This document shows positions 47,074 to 55,562 of a DNA stretch of 64,000 nt, piece by piece. The notes beneath the pieces were generated by a model, which saw only the letters and a program-made list of their open reading frames with translations, had not been told where the DNA came from and ran no database searches. This DNA comes from Selenomonas dianae (GTDB lineage Bacteria; Bacillota; Negativicutes; Selenomonadales; Selenomonadaceae). Both the position numbers and the translations under genes were made by a program. The DNA lies in assembly GCF_030644225.1 (NCBI RefSeq), contig NZ_CP128650.1, positions 692,001-756,000 on the forward strand, given 5' to 3'. How positions within the stretch are numbered: position 1 is the first letter of the stretch; each line of letters starts with the position of its first letter.

Positions 47074-47841
47074 TTGCTGCTAGTATTGGACATTGGCAAC
47101 AGCAACATCGTCATGGGCGCGTACGAGGGGCGAAAGCTCCTGCGGCATTGGCGCATCTCGACGGATCGACAGAAGACAGGCGACGAATACGGCATTCTGT
47201 TCAACGAGCTGTTTCGTTATCAGGGCATTCAGATGTCGGACATCAAGGCGATCATTATATCGTCGGTTGTGCCGCCGCTCGTCGTGCCACTGCGCAAGAT
47301 GTGTGAACGGTATTTCCGCATCCGCCCGCTGATCGTCGGTCCCGGCATACGGACGGGGATACGCCTGAACTATGAGAACCCGCGTGCCATCGGTGCCGAC
47401 CGTATTGTGAATGTCATCGGTGCGCACGAGCAGTTTGGCGGGCCGCTTATCGTCATTGACATCGGGACGGCGACGACGTTCGACATCGTGGCGGAGAACG
47501 GGGACTTCCTCGGCGGCGTGATTGCGCCCGGGCTTGGGTTGAGTGCGGAGGCGCTCTTTCAGCGTGCGGCGCAGCTGCCGCGCATCGAACTTGTGCCGCC
47601 CAAGACGGTCGTCTGCCGCAGCACGATTCAGGGGATGCAGGCGGGCATCATCTACGGCTTCGTCGGACAGATCGATGAAATTGTGCGTCGCATCAAGGCG
47701 GAGCTTGCGATGGAGATGAAGGTGGTCGCGACGGGTGGCTTTGCCCGCATGGTGGCAAAGGAATCGCAGACGATTGACAAGGTCGATCACTTCCTGACGC
47801 TCACGGGGCTGCGCGTTCTCTACGAGCGGAATCAACCGTGA
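47074..47841 (+). CDS. coaX: Type III pantothenate kinase
   Basis: This 255-residue ASKHA-fold kinase phosphorylates pantothenate, the first step of CoA synthesis; the type III form is insensitive to CoA feedback. Motifs are LLVLDIGNSNIVMG at the start (phosphate loop), NPRAIGADRIVNVIGAHE near 105, VIDIGTATTFDIV near 125 and GVIAPGLGLSAEALF near 150. Translation starts at TTG 47074 behind CGGAGGAAAG. It follows birA by 15 nt and overlaps the dus gene by 4 nt. Confidence 0.96.
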   Translation: MLLVLDIGNSNIVMGAYEGRKLLRHWRISTDRQKTGDEYGILFNELFRYQGIQMSDIKAIIISSVVPPLVVPLRKMCERYFRIRPLIVGPGIRTGIRLNYENPRAIGADRIVNVIGAHEQFGGPLIVIDIGTATTFDIVAENGDFLGGVIAPGLGLSAEALFQRAAQLPRIELVPPKTVVCRSTIQGMQAGIIYGFVGQIDEIVRRIKAELAMEMKVVATGGFARMVAKESQTIDKVDHFLTLTGLRVLYERNQP

Positions 47842-48821
47842 CCGCGATGATGAAGCCCATGAAGATTGGCGCGTTCACGTTCAACGATCCTGTCTTTCTT
47901 GCGCCCATGGCGGGGGTGACGGATACGGCATATCGTGTGATCGCGCACGATATGGGCTGTCCGCTCGCGTTCGCGGAGATGGTGAGCAGTCAGGGCATCC
48001 ACTACCGGAATGAGCATACGATGAAGATGCTCAAGACGGAGGCGGGAGAGCGTCCGATTGCAATGCAGATCTTCGCAAAGTCGGCGGCGATGGCGGCGGA
48101 GGCTGCCGCCTACGTCGAGGAGATCGGCACGGCGGACATTCTGGATTTCAACATGGGCTGTCCCGCGCCGAAGGTTGTGAAGAACGGCGAGGGCTCGGCG
48201 CTCATGCGCGAGCCGAAAAAGGCGGAGGTAATATTGACCGCGATTCGCCGCGCGACGAAGCTGCCGTTTACGGTGAAAATGCGGCTCGGATGGGACGATT
48301 CCTCGCGCAACGCCGTGGAGATTGCGCGGATGGCGGAGGCGGTCGGCGTGGACGCGGTCGCCGTACACGGGCGGACGCGCGAGCAGTTCTACAGCGGCAA
48401 TGCGGACTATGCGGCGATTGGAGAGGTCAAACGCGCTGTGCATATCCCCGTGATTGTGAGCGGTGACATTCGACGCCCCTCTGATCTCGCGCGTGCGCTC
48501 GACATCACGGGCGCGGATGCGGTGATGATCGGGCGCGGAGCGCAGGGGAATCCGTGGATTTTTCCGCAGCTCATCCACTGGCTGCACACGGGGGCGGAAC
48601 TGCCCCCGCCGACCCTTGCGGAGCGTGCGCGGGTGATCCTGCGGCATCTGGATCTCCTCGTCGGGTATAAAGGCGAGTACATCGGCATCCGCGAGATGCG
48701 AAAACACGCGGCGTGGTACACGCGCGGGCTGAAAGGCAGCGCGGAGCTGCGCGAGCGGTTCAATCGCGCGGCATCGCGTGAGGAGTTTGCAGGGATTTTG
48801 CATACCGCATGGGATATATGA
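47838..48821 (+). CDS. dusB: tRNA-dihydrouridine synthase (DusB family)
   Basis: This 327-residue FMN-dependent enzyme reduces uridines in the tRNA D-loop. It has the TIM-barrel start FLAPMAGVTDTAYR near residue 20, the catalytic Cys in FNMGCPAPKVVKNGEGSAL near 100, VHGRTREQFYSG near 175 and VSGDIRRPSDLARALDITGADAVMIGRGAQGNPWIF near 210. I take GTG 47838, which overlaps the coaX stop; ATGs at 47847 and 47850 are close alternatives. A fold-back repeat begins 12 nt behind the stop. Confidence 0.93.
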   Translation: MTAMMKPMKIGAFTFNDPVFLAPMAGVTDTAYRVIAHDMGCPLAFAEMVSSQGIHYRNEHTMKMLKTEAGERPIAMQIFAKSAAMAAEAAAYVEEIGTADILDFNMGCPAPKVVKNGEGSALMREPKKAEVILTAIRRATKLPFTVKMRLGWDDSSRNAVEIARMAEAVGVDAVAVHGRTREQFYSGNADYAAIGEVKRAVHIPVIVSGDIRRPSDLARALDITGADAVMIGRGAQGNPWIFPQLIHWLHTGAELPPPTLAERARVILRHLDLLVGYKGEYIGIREMRKHAAWYTRGLKGSAELRERFNRAASREEFAGILHTAWDI

Positions 48822-48833
48822 TATGGAGCGTTG

Positions 48834-49005
48834 TTGTGATGATGTCCTTAAGCGAACCATAGTGGAGCAAGCGGAGGAAGCGCACGGTACGCCCCGGCGG
48901 ATTTCTTTCGTTCAAGCGAAGCGCGTTTAAGAAGTCCGCCGGTATTTAAGCGTACAAGGGCGCGACCGCTTGCGTAACTAAGTGTTCGCGTAGGACATCT
49001 CACAA
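48834..49005. mobile_element. 172-bp fold-back (MITE-like) element
   Basis: The ends are long imperfect inverted repeats. The left arm begins TTGTGATGATGTCCTTAAGC and the reversed right arm TTGTGAGATGTCCTACGC. Matching blocks continue inward in order: CGAAC, TAGT, GCAAGCGG, GTACGC, CCGGCGGA and TTCTT, so nearly the whole element folds into one hairpin. No gene is encoded, and no clear target-site duplication was found. A degenerate relative lies at 16779-16852. It could be a MITE or a structured RNA. Confidence 0.7.
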
Positions 49006-49034
49006 GAAATCATACATGTATGAAAGGAACTATT

Positions 49035-50423
49035 ATGAGTGACGATAAGAAGGCATCGGTCTGGTCGAAATACACGGAGGCGGAGCGTGCGGCAGTCGAT
49101 GCACTCGCGTACGGCTACATTGATTTCCTCTCGGACTGCAAGACGGAGCGCGAGAGCGTGACGGAGGCGGTGCGTCTGGCGCAGGTGGCGGGCTACCGCG
49201 ACCTTGCGGATGTCGTTGCAAAGGGCGGCACGCTGAAGGCGGGGGACAAGGTCTACGCCGTCAACATGAAGAAGGCAATCGTGCTCTTTCACATCGGGAC
49301 GGAGCCGATGGAGCATGGCATGAACATCCTCGGTGCGCACATCGACACCTGCCGCCTTGATGTGAAGCAGAACCCGCTGTATGAGGACAATGGTCTGGCA
49401 TATTTCGACACGCACTACTACGGCGGCATCAAGAAGTACCAGTGGGTGACGATCCCGCTCGCTTTGCATGGTGTTGTCGTAAAGAAGGATGGCACGGTGG
49501 TGGAGATCGCACTCGGTGAGAAGGCGGACGATCCCGTGTTCTGCGTGACGGATCTGCTCGTCCATCTCTCGCAGGAGCAGCTTGAGAAAAAGGCGGCGAA
49601 GGTCATCGAGGGCGAGAAGCTGGATGTGCTCATCGGCGGCTACGCGCTGAAAAAAGACGACAAGGAATCTGTAAAGGATGGGATTCTCGCTCTGCTCAAG
49701 GAGCACTATGACATCGCCGAGGAGGACTTCAACTCGGCGGAGCTGACGCTCGTTCCGGCGGGACGTGCACGCGAGCTTGGCTTTGACCGCAGCATGGTGC
49801 TCGGCTACGGGCAGGACGACCGCGTCTGCTCCTACACGGCGCTGTGCTCCATGCTTGAGACGGTCGCACCGAAGCGTACGGCGTGCTGTCTGCTCGTAGA
49901 CAAGGAGGAGATCGGCAGCGTCGGTGCGACAGGGATGCAGTCACGGTTCTTTGAGAATATGGTTGCGGAGGTGCTCTCCGCTTGCGGGCAGTATACGGAG
50001 ATTGCCCTGCGCCGCACCCTCGCACATTCGAAAATGCTCTCGTCGGACGTCTCAAGCGCGTACGATGGGCTCTATGCGGATGCGTTTGAGAAGAAGAATG
50101 TCGCCTACCTCGGGCGCGGCATGGTGTTCAACAAGTTCACGGGCGCACGCGGTAAGTCCGGATCGAGCGATGCGCGTGCGGAATACCTCGGCGAGCTGCG
50201 CCGCATGATGGACGAGAACAACGTCAGCTATCAGCTTGCGGAACTCGGGCGCGTTGATCTCGGCGGCGGCGGGACGATCGCCTACATCATGGCACGCTAC
50301 GGCATGGACGTGATCGACAACGGTGTTGCTGTCATGAGTATGCACGCGCCGTGGGAAGTCACGAGCAAGGCTGACATCTACGAGATGAAGAAGGGCTATG
50401 ACGTGTTTCTGCGGAATGCGTGA
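49035..50423 (+). CDS. M18-family metallo-aminopeptidase
   Basis: This 462-residue aminopeptidase has a tetrahedral dodecamer-type M18 catalytic domain. Zinc-ligand motifs are NILGAHIDTCRLDVKQ near residue 100, LVDKEEIGSVGATGMQ near 285 (catalytic Glu-Glu), SSDVSSAYDG near 340 and VMSMHAPWEVTSKADIYE near the C-terminus. It should release N-terminal residues, often acidic or hydrophobic ones, from peptides in the cytoplasm. ATG 49035 has AAAGGA upstream. The fold-back element occupies most of its upstream gap, so promoter function may have been affected. Confidence 0.9.
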   Translation: MSDDKKASVWSKYTEAERAAVDALAYGYIDFLSDCKTERESVTEAVRLAQVAGYRDLADVVAKGGTLKAGDKVYAVNMKKAIVLFHIGTEPMEHGMNILGAHIDTCRLDVKQNPLYEDNGLAYFDTHYYGGIKKYQWVTIPLALHGVVVKKDGTVVEIALGEKADDPVFCVTDLLVHLSQEQLEKKAAKVIEGEKLDVLIGGYALKKDDKESVKDGILALLKEHYDIAEEDFNSAELTLVPAGRARELGFDRSMVLGYGQDDRVCSYTALCSMLETVAPKRTACCLLVDKEEIGSVGATGMQSRFFENMVAEVLSACGQYTEIALRRTLAHSKMLSSDVSSAYDGLYADAFEKKNVAYLGRGMVFNKFTGARGKSGSSDARAEYLGELRRMMDENNVSYQLAELGRVDLGGGGTIAYIMARYGMDVIDNGVAVMSMHAPWEVTSKADIYEMKKGYDVFLRNA

Positions 50424-50441
50424 GGAAGATTTGAAGAAATG

Positions 50442-50476
50442 CCCTTGCCGTCGTTTGGCGGCAGGGGTGTTTTTTT
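50442..50476 (+). terminator. Rho-independent terminator
   Basis: CCCTTGCCG / CGGCAGGGG with an 8-nt loop is followed by a run of seven T (50470-50476). The next ribosome site directly abuts it. Confidence 0.85.
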
Positions 50477-50491
50477 GGAAAGGAGCGCTCT

Positions 50492-51676
50492 ATGGTTTCG
50501 GCGCAGATGTATGAGCTTGGTACGAAAAAATCCACGATCCGCACGATTTTTGAATACGGACAGAAACGTGCGGCGGAGGTCGGCGCGGAGAATGTCTTTG
50601 ACTTCAGCCTCGGCAATCCGAACGTACCGACGCCCGATTTCATTCGGGATGCGGCGGTGGACATTCTGACGCACAGCGACCCGATGGAGGTGCACGGTTA
50701 TACAATCGCCCCCGGCAAGCCGCAGGTGCGCGAGATCCTTGCCGCCGACCTCAAAAAGAGATTCGGACTGGAAGTCGCAGGGAAAAATCTCTTCCTCACG
50801 GCGGGGGCGGCGGCATCCGTGACAATCGTGTTCAAGGCACTGACGGAGGCGGGCGATGAGTTCATCACGATTGCACCGTTTTTCCCAGAGTACCGCGTTT
50901 TTGTCGAGGCGTGCGGGGGGAGGCTCGTCGTTGTGCCTGCAAAGACGGATGATTTTCAGATCGACTTCACGGCACTCGAAGCGGCAATCACGCCGCACAC
51001 GAAAGCCGTTGTGATCAACTCGCCGAACAATCCGAGCGGCGCAGTCTACAGTGCGGAGACCATTCGGCGGCTTGCAGAGCTTTTACGTGCAAAGGAAGTG
51101 GAGTTCGGGCATCCGATCTTTATCATTGCGGATGAGCCGTACCGCGAGATCGTCTACGATGGACTGACCGTACCGTGTATTCCTCTCATCTACGAGAACA
51201 CGATCGTCTGCTACTCCTACAGCAAGTCCTTTTCCCTGCCGGGCGAGCGCATCGGATACATTGTCGTGCCGGATACTGCTGTGGATTTTGCGCGTGTCTA
51301 CGGTGCGATTGCGGGGGCGGCGCGTGTCCTTACGCACGTCAATGCACCTTCGCTCTGGCAGCTTGTCATTGCGCGGTGTGCGGGAAAGGCTGCCGATCTG
51401 AGCACATACGCACATAACGCAAATCTCCTCTATGAAGGATTGTCGGCGGCAGGGTTTGACTGTATGCGTCCGCAGGGGGCGTTCTATCTCTTTCCGAAGG
51501 CTCTTGAGGAGGATGATGCCGCATTCTGTACACGTGCGCGGGAGTTCGACCTGCTCCTCGTACCGGGCGCGGACTTCGGCTGTCCCGGCTATTTTCGCGC
51601 GGCATACTGTGTGCGTACGGCGATGATCGAACGTGCGCTGCCCCGGTTTCAAAAGTTGGCAAAAACCTACAAATAA
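50492..51676 (+). CDS. Class I/II PLP-dependent aminotransferase
   Basis: This 394-residue fold-type I aminotransferase has FSLGNPNVPTP near residue 38, NSPNNPSGAVYS with the PLP-contacting Asn near 175, IADEPYREIVYDG near 212 and the Schiff-base Lys in CYSYSKSFSLPGERIGY near 240. An Arg near the C-terminus (residue about 373) could bind the substrate carboxylate. It transfers an amino group between an amino acid and an oxo acid; aspartate, alanine or aromatic preference cannot be told. ATG 50492 follows AAAGGAGCG, directly behind a terminator. Confidence 0.9.
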   Translation: MVSAQMYELGTKKSTIRTIFEYGQKRAAEVGAENVFDFSLGNPNVPTPDFIRDAAVDILTHSDPMEVHGYTIAPGKPQVREILAADLKKRFGLEVAGKNLFLTAGAAASVTIVFKALTEAGDEFITIAPFFPEYRVFVEACGGRLVVVPAKTDDFQIDFTALEAAITPHTKAVVINSPNNPSGAVYSAETIRRLAELLRAKEVEFGHPIFIIADEPYREIVYDGLTVPCIPLIYENTIVCYSYSKSFSLPGERIGYIVVPDTAVDFARVYGAIAGAARVLTHVNAPSLWQLVIARCAGKAADLSTYAHNANLLYEGLSAAGFDCMRPQGAFYLFPKALEEDDAAFCTRAREFDLLLVPGADFGCPGYFRAAYCVRTAMIERALPRFQKLAKTYK

Positions 51677-51683
51677 ATACATG

Positions 51684-51711
51684 AATGAAGTTCGTTAATA
51701 ATAACTTCATT
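51684..51711. promoter_or_regulatory. Palindrome upstream of the exbB promoter
   Basis: AATGAAGTT (51684-51692) and AACTTCATT (51703-51711) are a perfect 9-bp inverted repeat with a 10-nt centre. It ends 11 bp before the -35 and has no T-run on either strand, so it resembles an operator more than a terminator. Confidence 0.4.
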
Positions 51712-51722
51712 AAAAAGACATA

Positions 51723-51751
51723 TTGACAATCGGTCTTTACGGAGCTATACT
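51723..51751 (+). promoter_or_regulatory. Promoter of the exbB iron operon
   Basis: Perfect TTGACA (51723-51728), a 17-bp spacer and TATACT (51746-51751). The leader is about 100 nt. Confidence 0.8.
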
Positions 51752-51769
51752 TAGAACCGATTTACGTTC

Positions 51770-51788
51770 TGAAAAGCGTATCATTATC
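51770..51788. promoter_or_regulatory. Possible Fur-box half sites
   Basis: The 19-mer ending TATCATTATC matches the Fur consensus at 12 of 19 positions, with the right half almost complete. It lies just downstream of the exbB promoter, where a repressor would block elongation. Confidence 0.3.
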
Positions 51789-51854
51789 AATGGTACACTT
51801 TAACTATTGAGTTTTTACGTGCTGACTGCGCGTTTGACAAGGAAGGTGTTCTTT

Positions 51855-52481
51855 TTGACCAGTGCTGAACTCTTTGAAAAAGGCGGACCTGTAATGTATC
51901 TGCTGCTCCTGTGCTCACTCACGGTGGCAGCGATTGCGATTGACCGCTTTTTGCTCTATCGCCGTGCATCGCAGGGGGCGCGCGCCCTTGAGGCGGATGT
52001 CGCCGCCGCGCTCCGCAAGAAGAAGCTGGATGAAGTGGCACCCGCTGTAAAGGGGAAGGACAACATGGTTGCCCATCTCATACAGAGTGCGGTTGATGCG
52101 CGTGCGGCGGGGGAGGATGTTCCCATGACCATCGAGGCGGTCTACGGCGAGGCGGCAATGCTCCTGCGTGCGCGTCTGAACTATCTCTCGACGATTGTCA
52201 CGCTTGCGCCGCTCCTTGGGCTTCTCGGCACGATCTCGGGCATGATCCAGTCGTTCAGCGTGTTCAACCTGCAGGCGGGGCAGCCCATGGCGATTACGGG
52301 CGGCATCGGAGAGGCGCTGATTGCAACAGCGACGGGACTTCTCGTCGCGATCTTTGCACTCATTGTACACACCTACTTCGCACAGCGTATGGATACGATG
52401 CTGACGCTGCTCGAAAAGACGATGAATACCCTGCTCGCCGGCTTTGCCGCAAACGATGGAGGTCGTTCTCATGCGTCGTAA
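51855..52481 (+). CDS. exbB: ExbB/TolQ-type proton channel subunit
   Basis: This 208-residue inner-membrane protein has three helices (about residues 12-32, 112-135 and 150-175). The MotA/TolQ/ExbB signature is LSTIVTLAPLLGLLGTISGMIQSF, followed by GEALIATATGLLVAIFALI. With ExbD it converts proton flow into motion of TonB. Translation starts at TTG 51855 with AAGGAAGGTG upstream; earlier in-frame starts lack a site. It overlaps exbD by 11 nt and heads the iron locus. Confidence 0.92.
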   Translation: MTSAELFEKGGPVMYLLLLCSLTVAAIAIDRFLLYRRASQGARALEADVAAALRKKKLDEVAPAVKGKDNMVAHLIQSAVDARAAGEDVPMTIEAVYGEAAMLLRARLNYLSTIVTLAPLLGLLGTISGMIQSFSVFNLQAGQPMAITGGIGEALIATATGLLVAIFALIVHTYFAQRMDTMLTLLEKTMNTLLAGFAANDGGRSHAS

Positions 52482-52881
52482 TTTTCATGAGGTGCGCGAA
52501 CCGCTCGTCATGATTATCCCGATGATCGATATCATGCTCTTTCTGCTCGTATTCTTTATGCTCAGTACGATGTATATGGTGAACGCGAGCACGGTGCAGG
52601 TCAATCTCCCGCAGGCGACGAGCGCAAAGCAGGATACACGCCCGCACATCGTCTCCATCACGGTGACGGAGGAGGGCAAGATCCTCTTTGACCGTGACGA
52701 AGAACCGACGCGGGAACTCACGGCGCGGGTCAAGACACAGCTTGAGGATGATCCCGATACGGTGTTCGTTGTGCGCGGTGACAAGAAGGCGGACTATCAG
52801 TATGTTGTCGCCGTCTTTGACGCACTGAAAGAGGCGGGGACACGCCACGTATCCATCGCGACGGAGACGGGAGGGGTCTGA
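52471..52881 (+). CDS. exbD: ExbD/TolR-type protein
   Basis: This 136-residue bitopic protein has one N-terminal helix with the essential Asp in PMIDIMLFLLVFFML (Asp near residue 20). A periplasmic domain with HIVSITVTEEGKILFD and VVRGDKKADYQYVVAVFDALKEAG follows. It works with ExbB to energise TonB. ATG 52471 lies within exbB behind GGAGGT, and tonB begins at the base right after its stop. Confidence 0.93.
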   Translation: MRRNFHEVREPLVMIIPMIDIMLFLLVFFMLSTMYMVNASTVQVNLPQATSAKQDTRPHIVSITVTEEGKILFDRDEEPTRELTARVKTQLEDDPDTVFVVRGDKKADYQYVVAVFDALKEAGTRHVSIATETGGV

Positions 52882-53529
52882 GTGCACTATCAGACACATT
52901 GGCGGCTCGCCTTTGTCCTCGCGTTCTTCTTCCACATTGTTGCGTGGCTTTTCCTCATGGTGCTCATCCCTCATGTGTTCAAGGCTCTTGAAACACCTCC
53001 GCAGGAGGAGCCGATGGAGTGGGTCGAACTCGCGGAGGACTTGGGGATGCCGGAGGAGGAGCAGCAGGAGGAGGAACCTCCGCCGCCCCCGCCCCCGCCG
53101 CCCGAACCTGAGCAGGAGGAAGAAGAACCTGCCGTGGTCGAGGCGGAGGTACCCGAGGAAGCCATTACAGAGATCCTGAAGGAAGTCGAGGAACCCCCCG
53201 AGAAGGAAGCCCCGAAGGTGCTCAGCTCGGGTACCGGCAAGCAGATCGGTATGCCGGGCAAAATTCTCCACGCAGAGCAGCCGCCCTATGGTGTCATTGA
53301 GTTCAAGGGGCGCATCGCTGTTTCGGCGCATATCGGCACGGACGGCAAGGTCATGTGGACGAAGATTCAAATTTCCTCGGGGAACACACTCTATGACCGT
53401 ATGGCGCGGCGTATTGTCGAGAAACAATGGAAATTTGAGCCCGCGAAGGATCGCAACGGACAGGCGATGGAATCCGATATGCAGTGTCCTGTTTATTTCA
53501 ACATGAAGCCCGCACGCAAGATCAAATAG
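52882..53529 (+). CDS. tonB: TonB energy transducer
   Basis: This 215-residue protein has an N-terminal membrane helix (residues 9-30, with FFFHIVAWLFLMV). A Pro/Glu-rich periplasmic linker at about 38-110 includes a run of nine Pro. The C-terminal TonB domain contains GRIAVSAHIGTDGKVMWTKIQISSGN and a final KWKFEPA-like QWKFEPAKDRNG. It spans the periplasm and opens outer-membrane receptors. The linker is strongly acidic and lacks the Lys-Pro half usual in enterobacterial TonB. GTG 52882 directly abuts exbD. No TonB-dependent receptor gene is in the locus. Confidence 0.9.
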   Translation: MHYQTHWRLAFVLAFFFHIVAWLFLMVLIPHVFKALETPPQEEPMEWVELAEDLGMPEEEQQEEEPPPPPPPPPEPEQEEEEPAVVEAEVPEEAITEILKEVEEPPEKEAPKVLSSGTGKQIGMPGKILHAEQPPYGVIEFKGRIAVSAHIGTDGKVMWTKIQISSGNTLYDRMARRIVEKQWKFEPAKDRNGQAMESDMQCPVYFNMKPARKIK

Positions 53530-53562
53530 TGTGCGCGGAAAGGGGAGGGGACGAACAATCCC

Positions 53563-54759
53563 ATGAGAAAACTCTTTGTATTTATCACGGCACTTTTTCT
53601 GCTCCTGCCGGCGGCAACTACGGACGCTGCGCAGACATGGCAGCAGATTCATGACCGCATCGGTGTCCAGCTGGATCAGGTCTATGAGATCTACCGGACG
53701 GGCAACGCCGAGGGGGCGAAGGATGCCGTCAACGATATTTACTACGGCATCTACGAAAAGGATGGTCTTGAGAGTGCGGTGCGCAGCGGGATCTCCTCGA
53801 AGAGTGCGAACCTCACGGAGTACCAGTTCTACACACTGAAAAAGGCGATCCGCTCGGGTGCGCCGCAGTCCGAGGTGGAAGCTGAGGGGAAAAAACTCCT
53901 CGATATGGTTCAGACGGAAGTGACGACCCTTGAAACCAAGGGGGTCGAGTCGGGCGGCTGGGGAATGTTCCTGCAGGCGTTCCTCATCCTTCTGCGTGAG
54001 GGCGTTGAAGCGATCCTCGTGCTTGTCGGCATCATCGCCTATCTCGGACGCGCCGGGCACGAGAAGGAAATCTCCATTGTCTACAACTGGGGGATTGCCG
54101 GCATCGTGGCGAGCTTTATCTCGGCATATCTCTTCGTCGCCGTGCTCGACAACTCGTCGACGACGGGATCGGGGCGTGAGATCATTGAGGGCTGTACCGC
54201 ACTCTTTGCCGTACTCGTCCTTCTCGGTACATCCGCATGGATGGGCGGCAAGTCGAATGCAAAGGCGTGGAAGTCCTACATCGACAGTCAGGTGAAGCTG
54301 ACGCTCTCGACGGGCAAATCCCGCGCGCTCGGCTTTGCGGTATTCCTCGCTGTCTACCGCGAGGGGGCGGAGGTCATTCTCTTCTATCAGGCACTCTTCA
54401 ACAACGCCATCGGTGATGTCGATATGATCTGGGGCGGCTTTGTCGCTGCGTGTGCGGCGCTTGCCCTGCTCTTCTTCCTCATGCAGCGCGGCGCACTGCG
54501 CATCCCGATCGGTCCGTTCTTCAAGGTGACGAGCGCGTTCATGTTTGCGCTCGCGGTTACATTCCTTGGCGGCGGGCTCAAGGAATTGCAGGAGGCGGAT
54601 GTGATCTCCACCTCGGTCATTGAGAGTATCCCTGTTCCGAGCATTGATTTGCTCGGCCTTTATCCCACCTATGAAACCGTTGTGCCGCAGCTTTTGCTGA
54701 TTCTCGCGGCTGTCGCAGCGGTATCATATAGAAAGCGCTCTGCTGCGGCAGAGTCGTAA
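53563..54759 (+). CDS. FTR1/EfeU-family iron permease
   Basis: This 398-residue inner-membrane iron transporter has a signal peptide and an extracytoplasmic domain of about 100 residues, then seven hydrophobic segments. Both iron-binding REXXE motifs are intact: REGVE at 145-149 and REGAE at 266-270. FTR1 homologues move ferric or oxidised ferrous iron, in bacteria with P19-type or EfeO/EfeB partners. It is 33 nt behind tonB and probably co-transcribed. A 162-bp MITE is inserted directly behind its stop codon and separates it from P19. Confidence 0.93.
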   Translation: MRKLFVFITALFLLLPAATTDAAQTWQQIHDRIGVQLDQVYEIYRTGNAEGAKDAVNDIYYGIYEKDGLESAVRSGISSKSANLTEYQFYTLKKAIRSGAPQSEVEAEGKKLLDMVQTEVTTLETKGVESGGWGMFLQAFLILLREGVEAILVLVGIIAYLGRAGHEKEISIVYNWGIAGIVASFISAYLFVAVLDNSSTTGSGREIIEGCTALFAVLVLLGTSAWMGGKSNAKAWKSYIDSQVKLTLSTGKSRALGFAVFLAVYREGAEVILFYQALFNNAIGDVDMIWGGFVAACAALALLFFLMQRGALRIPIGPFFKVTSAFMFALAVTFLGGGLKELQEADVISTSVIESIPVPSIDLLGLYPTYETVVPQLLLILAAVAAVSYRKRSAAAES

Positions 54760-54760
54760 G

Positions 54761-54922
54761 GGAAGCACTGATAAATTCAGCACCGCCATCTTGACGCATC
54801 TTTTTTGCCCGCACTGTGTCGGCAAATCCTCCACATAGCTTTGGCTATGCGTCCGGTTTGCCTCCTTGTTCGGACGAAAAAATCTACGCCAATCTGACGG
54901 ACTTCATTTTATCAGCGATTCC
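54761..54922. mobile_element. 162-bp MITE-like insertion with TAAG target repeats
   Basis: The ends are inverted repeats GGAAGCACTGATAAA and, reversed, GGAATCGCTGATAAA (13 of 15 matching). Similarity between the arms continues inward through CCGnCA, TTGnCG and TTTTTT blocks for some 55 bp. The 4-bp TAAG occurs on both sides (54757-54760 and 54923-54926), as expected of a target duplication. No transposase is encoded. An inner CATAGC..GCTATG hairpin is present. It splits the iron locus between the FTR1 and P19 genes. Confidence 0.8.
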
Positions 54923-54981
54923 TAAGTTGTAGTTCCTCGCAAGAGGGAGCAGTGTTTCATCATTTTAAGGAGGATTATCCC

Positions 54982-55548
54982 ATGAAGAAATCCGGTCTCA
55001 GTTTGCTCAAGAAGGCGCTTGCTATCGGCGCTGTCGCATTCTCCACGTTCGCGATCAATGCGAATGTCAGCGAAGCTGCGTTCGAGGAGTTCCCGATCGG
55101 TGACGAGATCGAGGATTCGACGAACCACTTCAAGGTTGCACTCGTATACTTCCAGCCGGTTACGATGGATGGCGGCATGAGCCTTCCTGCGGATCAGGCG
55201 GATATTCACATTGAGACGGATATCCATGCAACCGAGGGCAACGAGTGCGGCTTCGGTGTCGGCGAGTGGATTCCCTATCTGACGGTGCACTACAAGTTCA
55301 CGAAGCGTGAGACGGGCGAGAGCATCGAGGGCGTGTTCATGCCGATGAGCGCGGACGACGGCCCGCACTACGGCGCGAATGTCAAGATGCTCGGCGCAGG
55401 CACGTATGACTGCGACTTCTCGATCGACAGCCCCGTACGCCAGAACTATATGCTCCACACCGATCCCGAGACGGGCGTTCCGGGGCGTTTCTGGACCGAG
55501 CCGGTCAAGATGCACTGGGTGTTCGACTACGTTCCGCGTAAGTGGTAA
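54982..55548 (+). CDS. P19-type periplasmic iron-binding protein
   Basis: This 188-residue exported protein of the P19/Tp34 (FetP) family has a cleavable signal at about residues 1-35. Conserved metal-site residues are visible: Met in TMDGGMSLPADQADIHIETDIHA (with two His), GFGVGEWIPYLTVHYKF, and DDGPHYGANVKMLGAGTYDC. P19 binds copper and iron in the periplasm and works with FTR1 permeases. ATG 54982 follows AAGGAGGAT. No good promoter was found between the MITE and the gene, so it may rely on read-through or on the MITE itself. Confidence 0.93.
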   Translation: MKKSGLSLLKKALAIGAVAFSTFAINANVSEAAFEEFPIGDEIEDSTNHFKVALVYFQPVTMDGGMSLPADQADIHIETDIHATEGNECGFGVGEWIPYLTVHYKFTKRETGESIEGVFMPMSADDGPHYGANVKMLGAGTYDCDFSIDSPVRQNYMLHTDPETGVPGRFWTEPVKMHWVFDYVPRKW

Positions 55549-55562
55549 TTTCCGTTGCTCAC

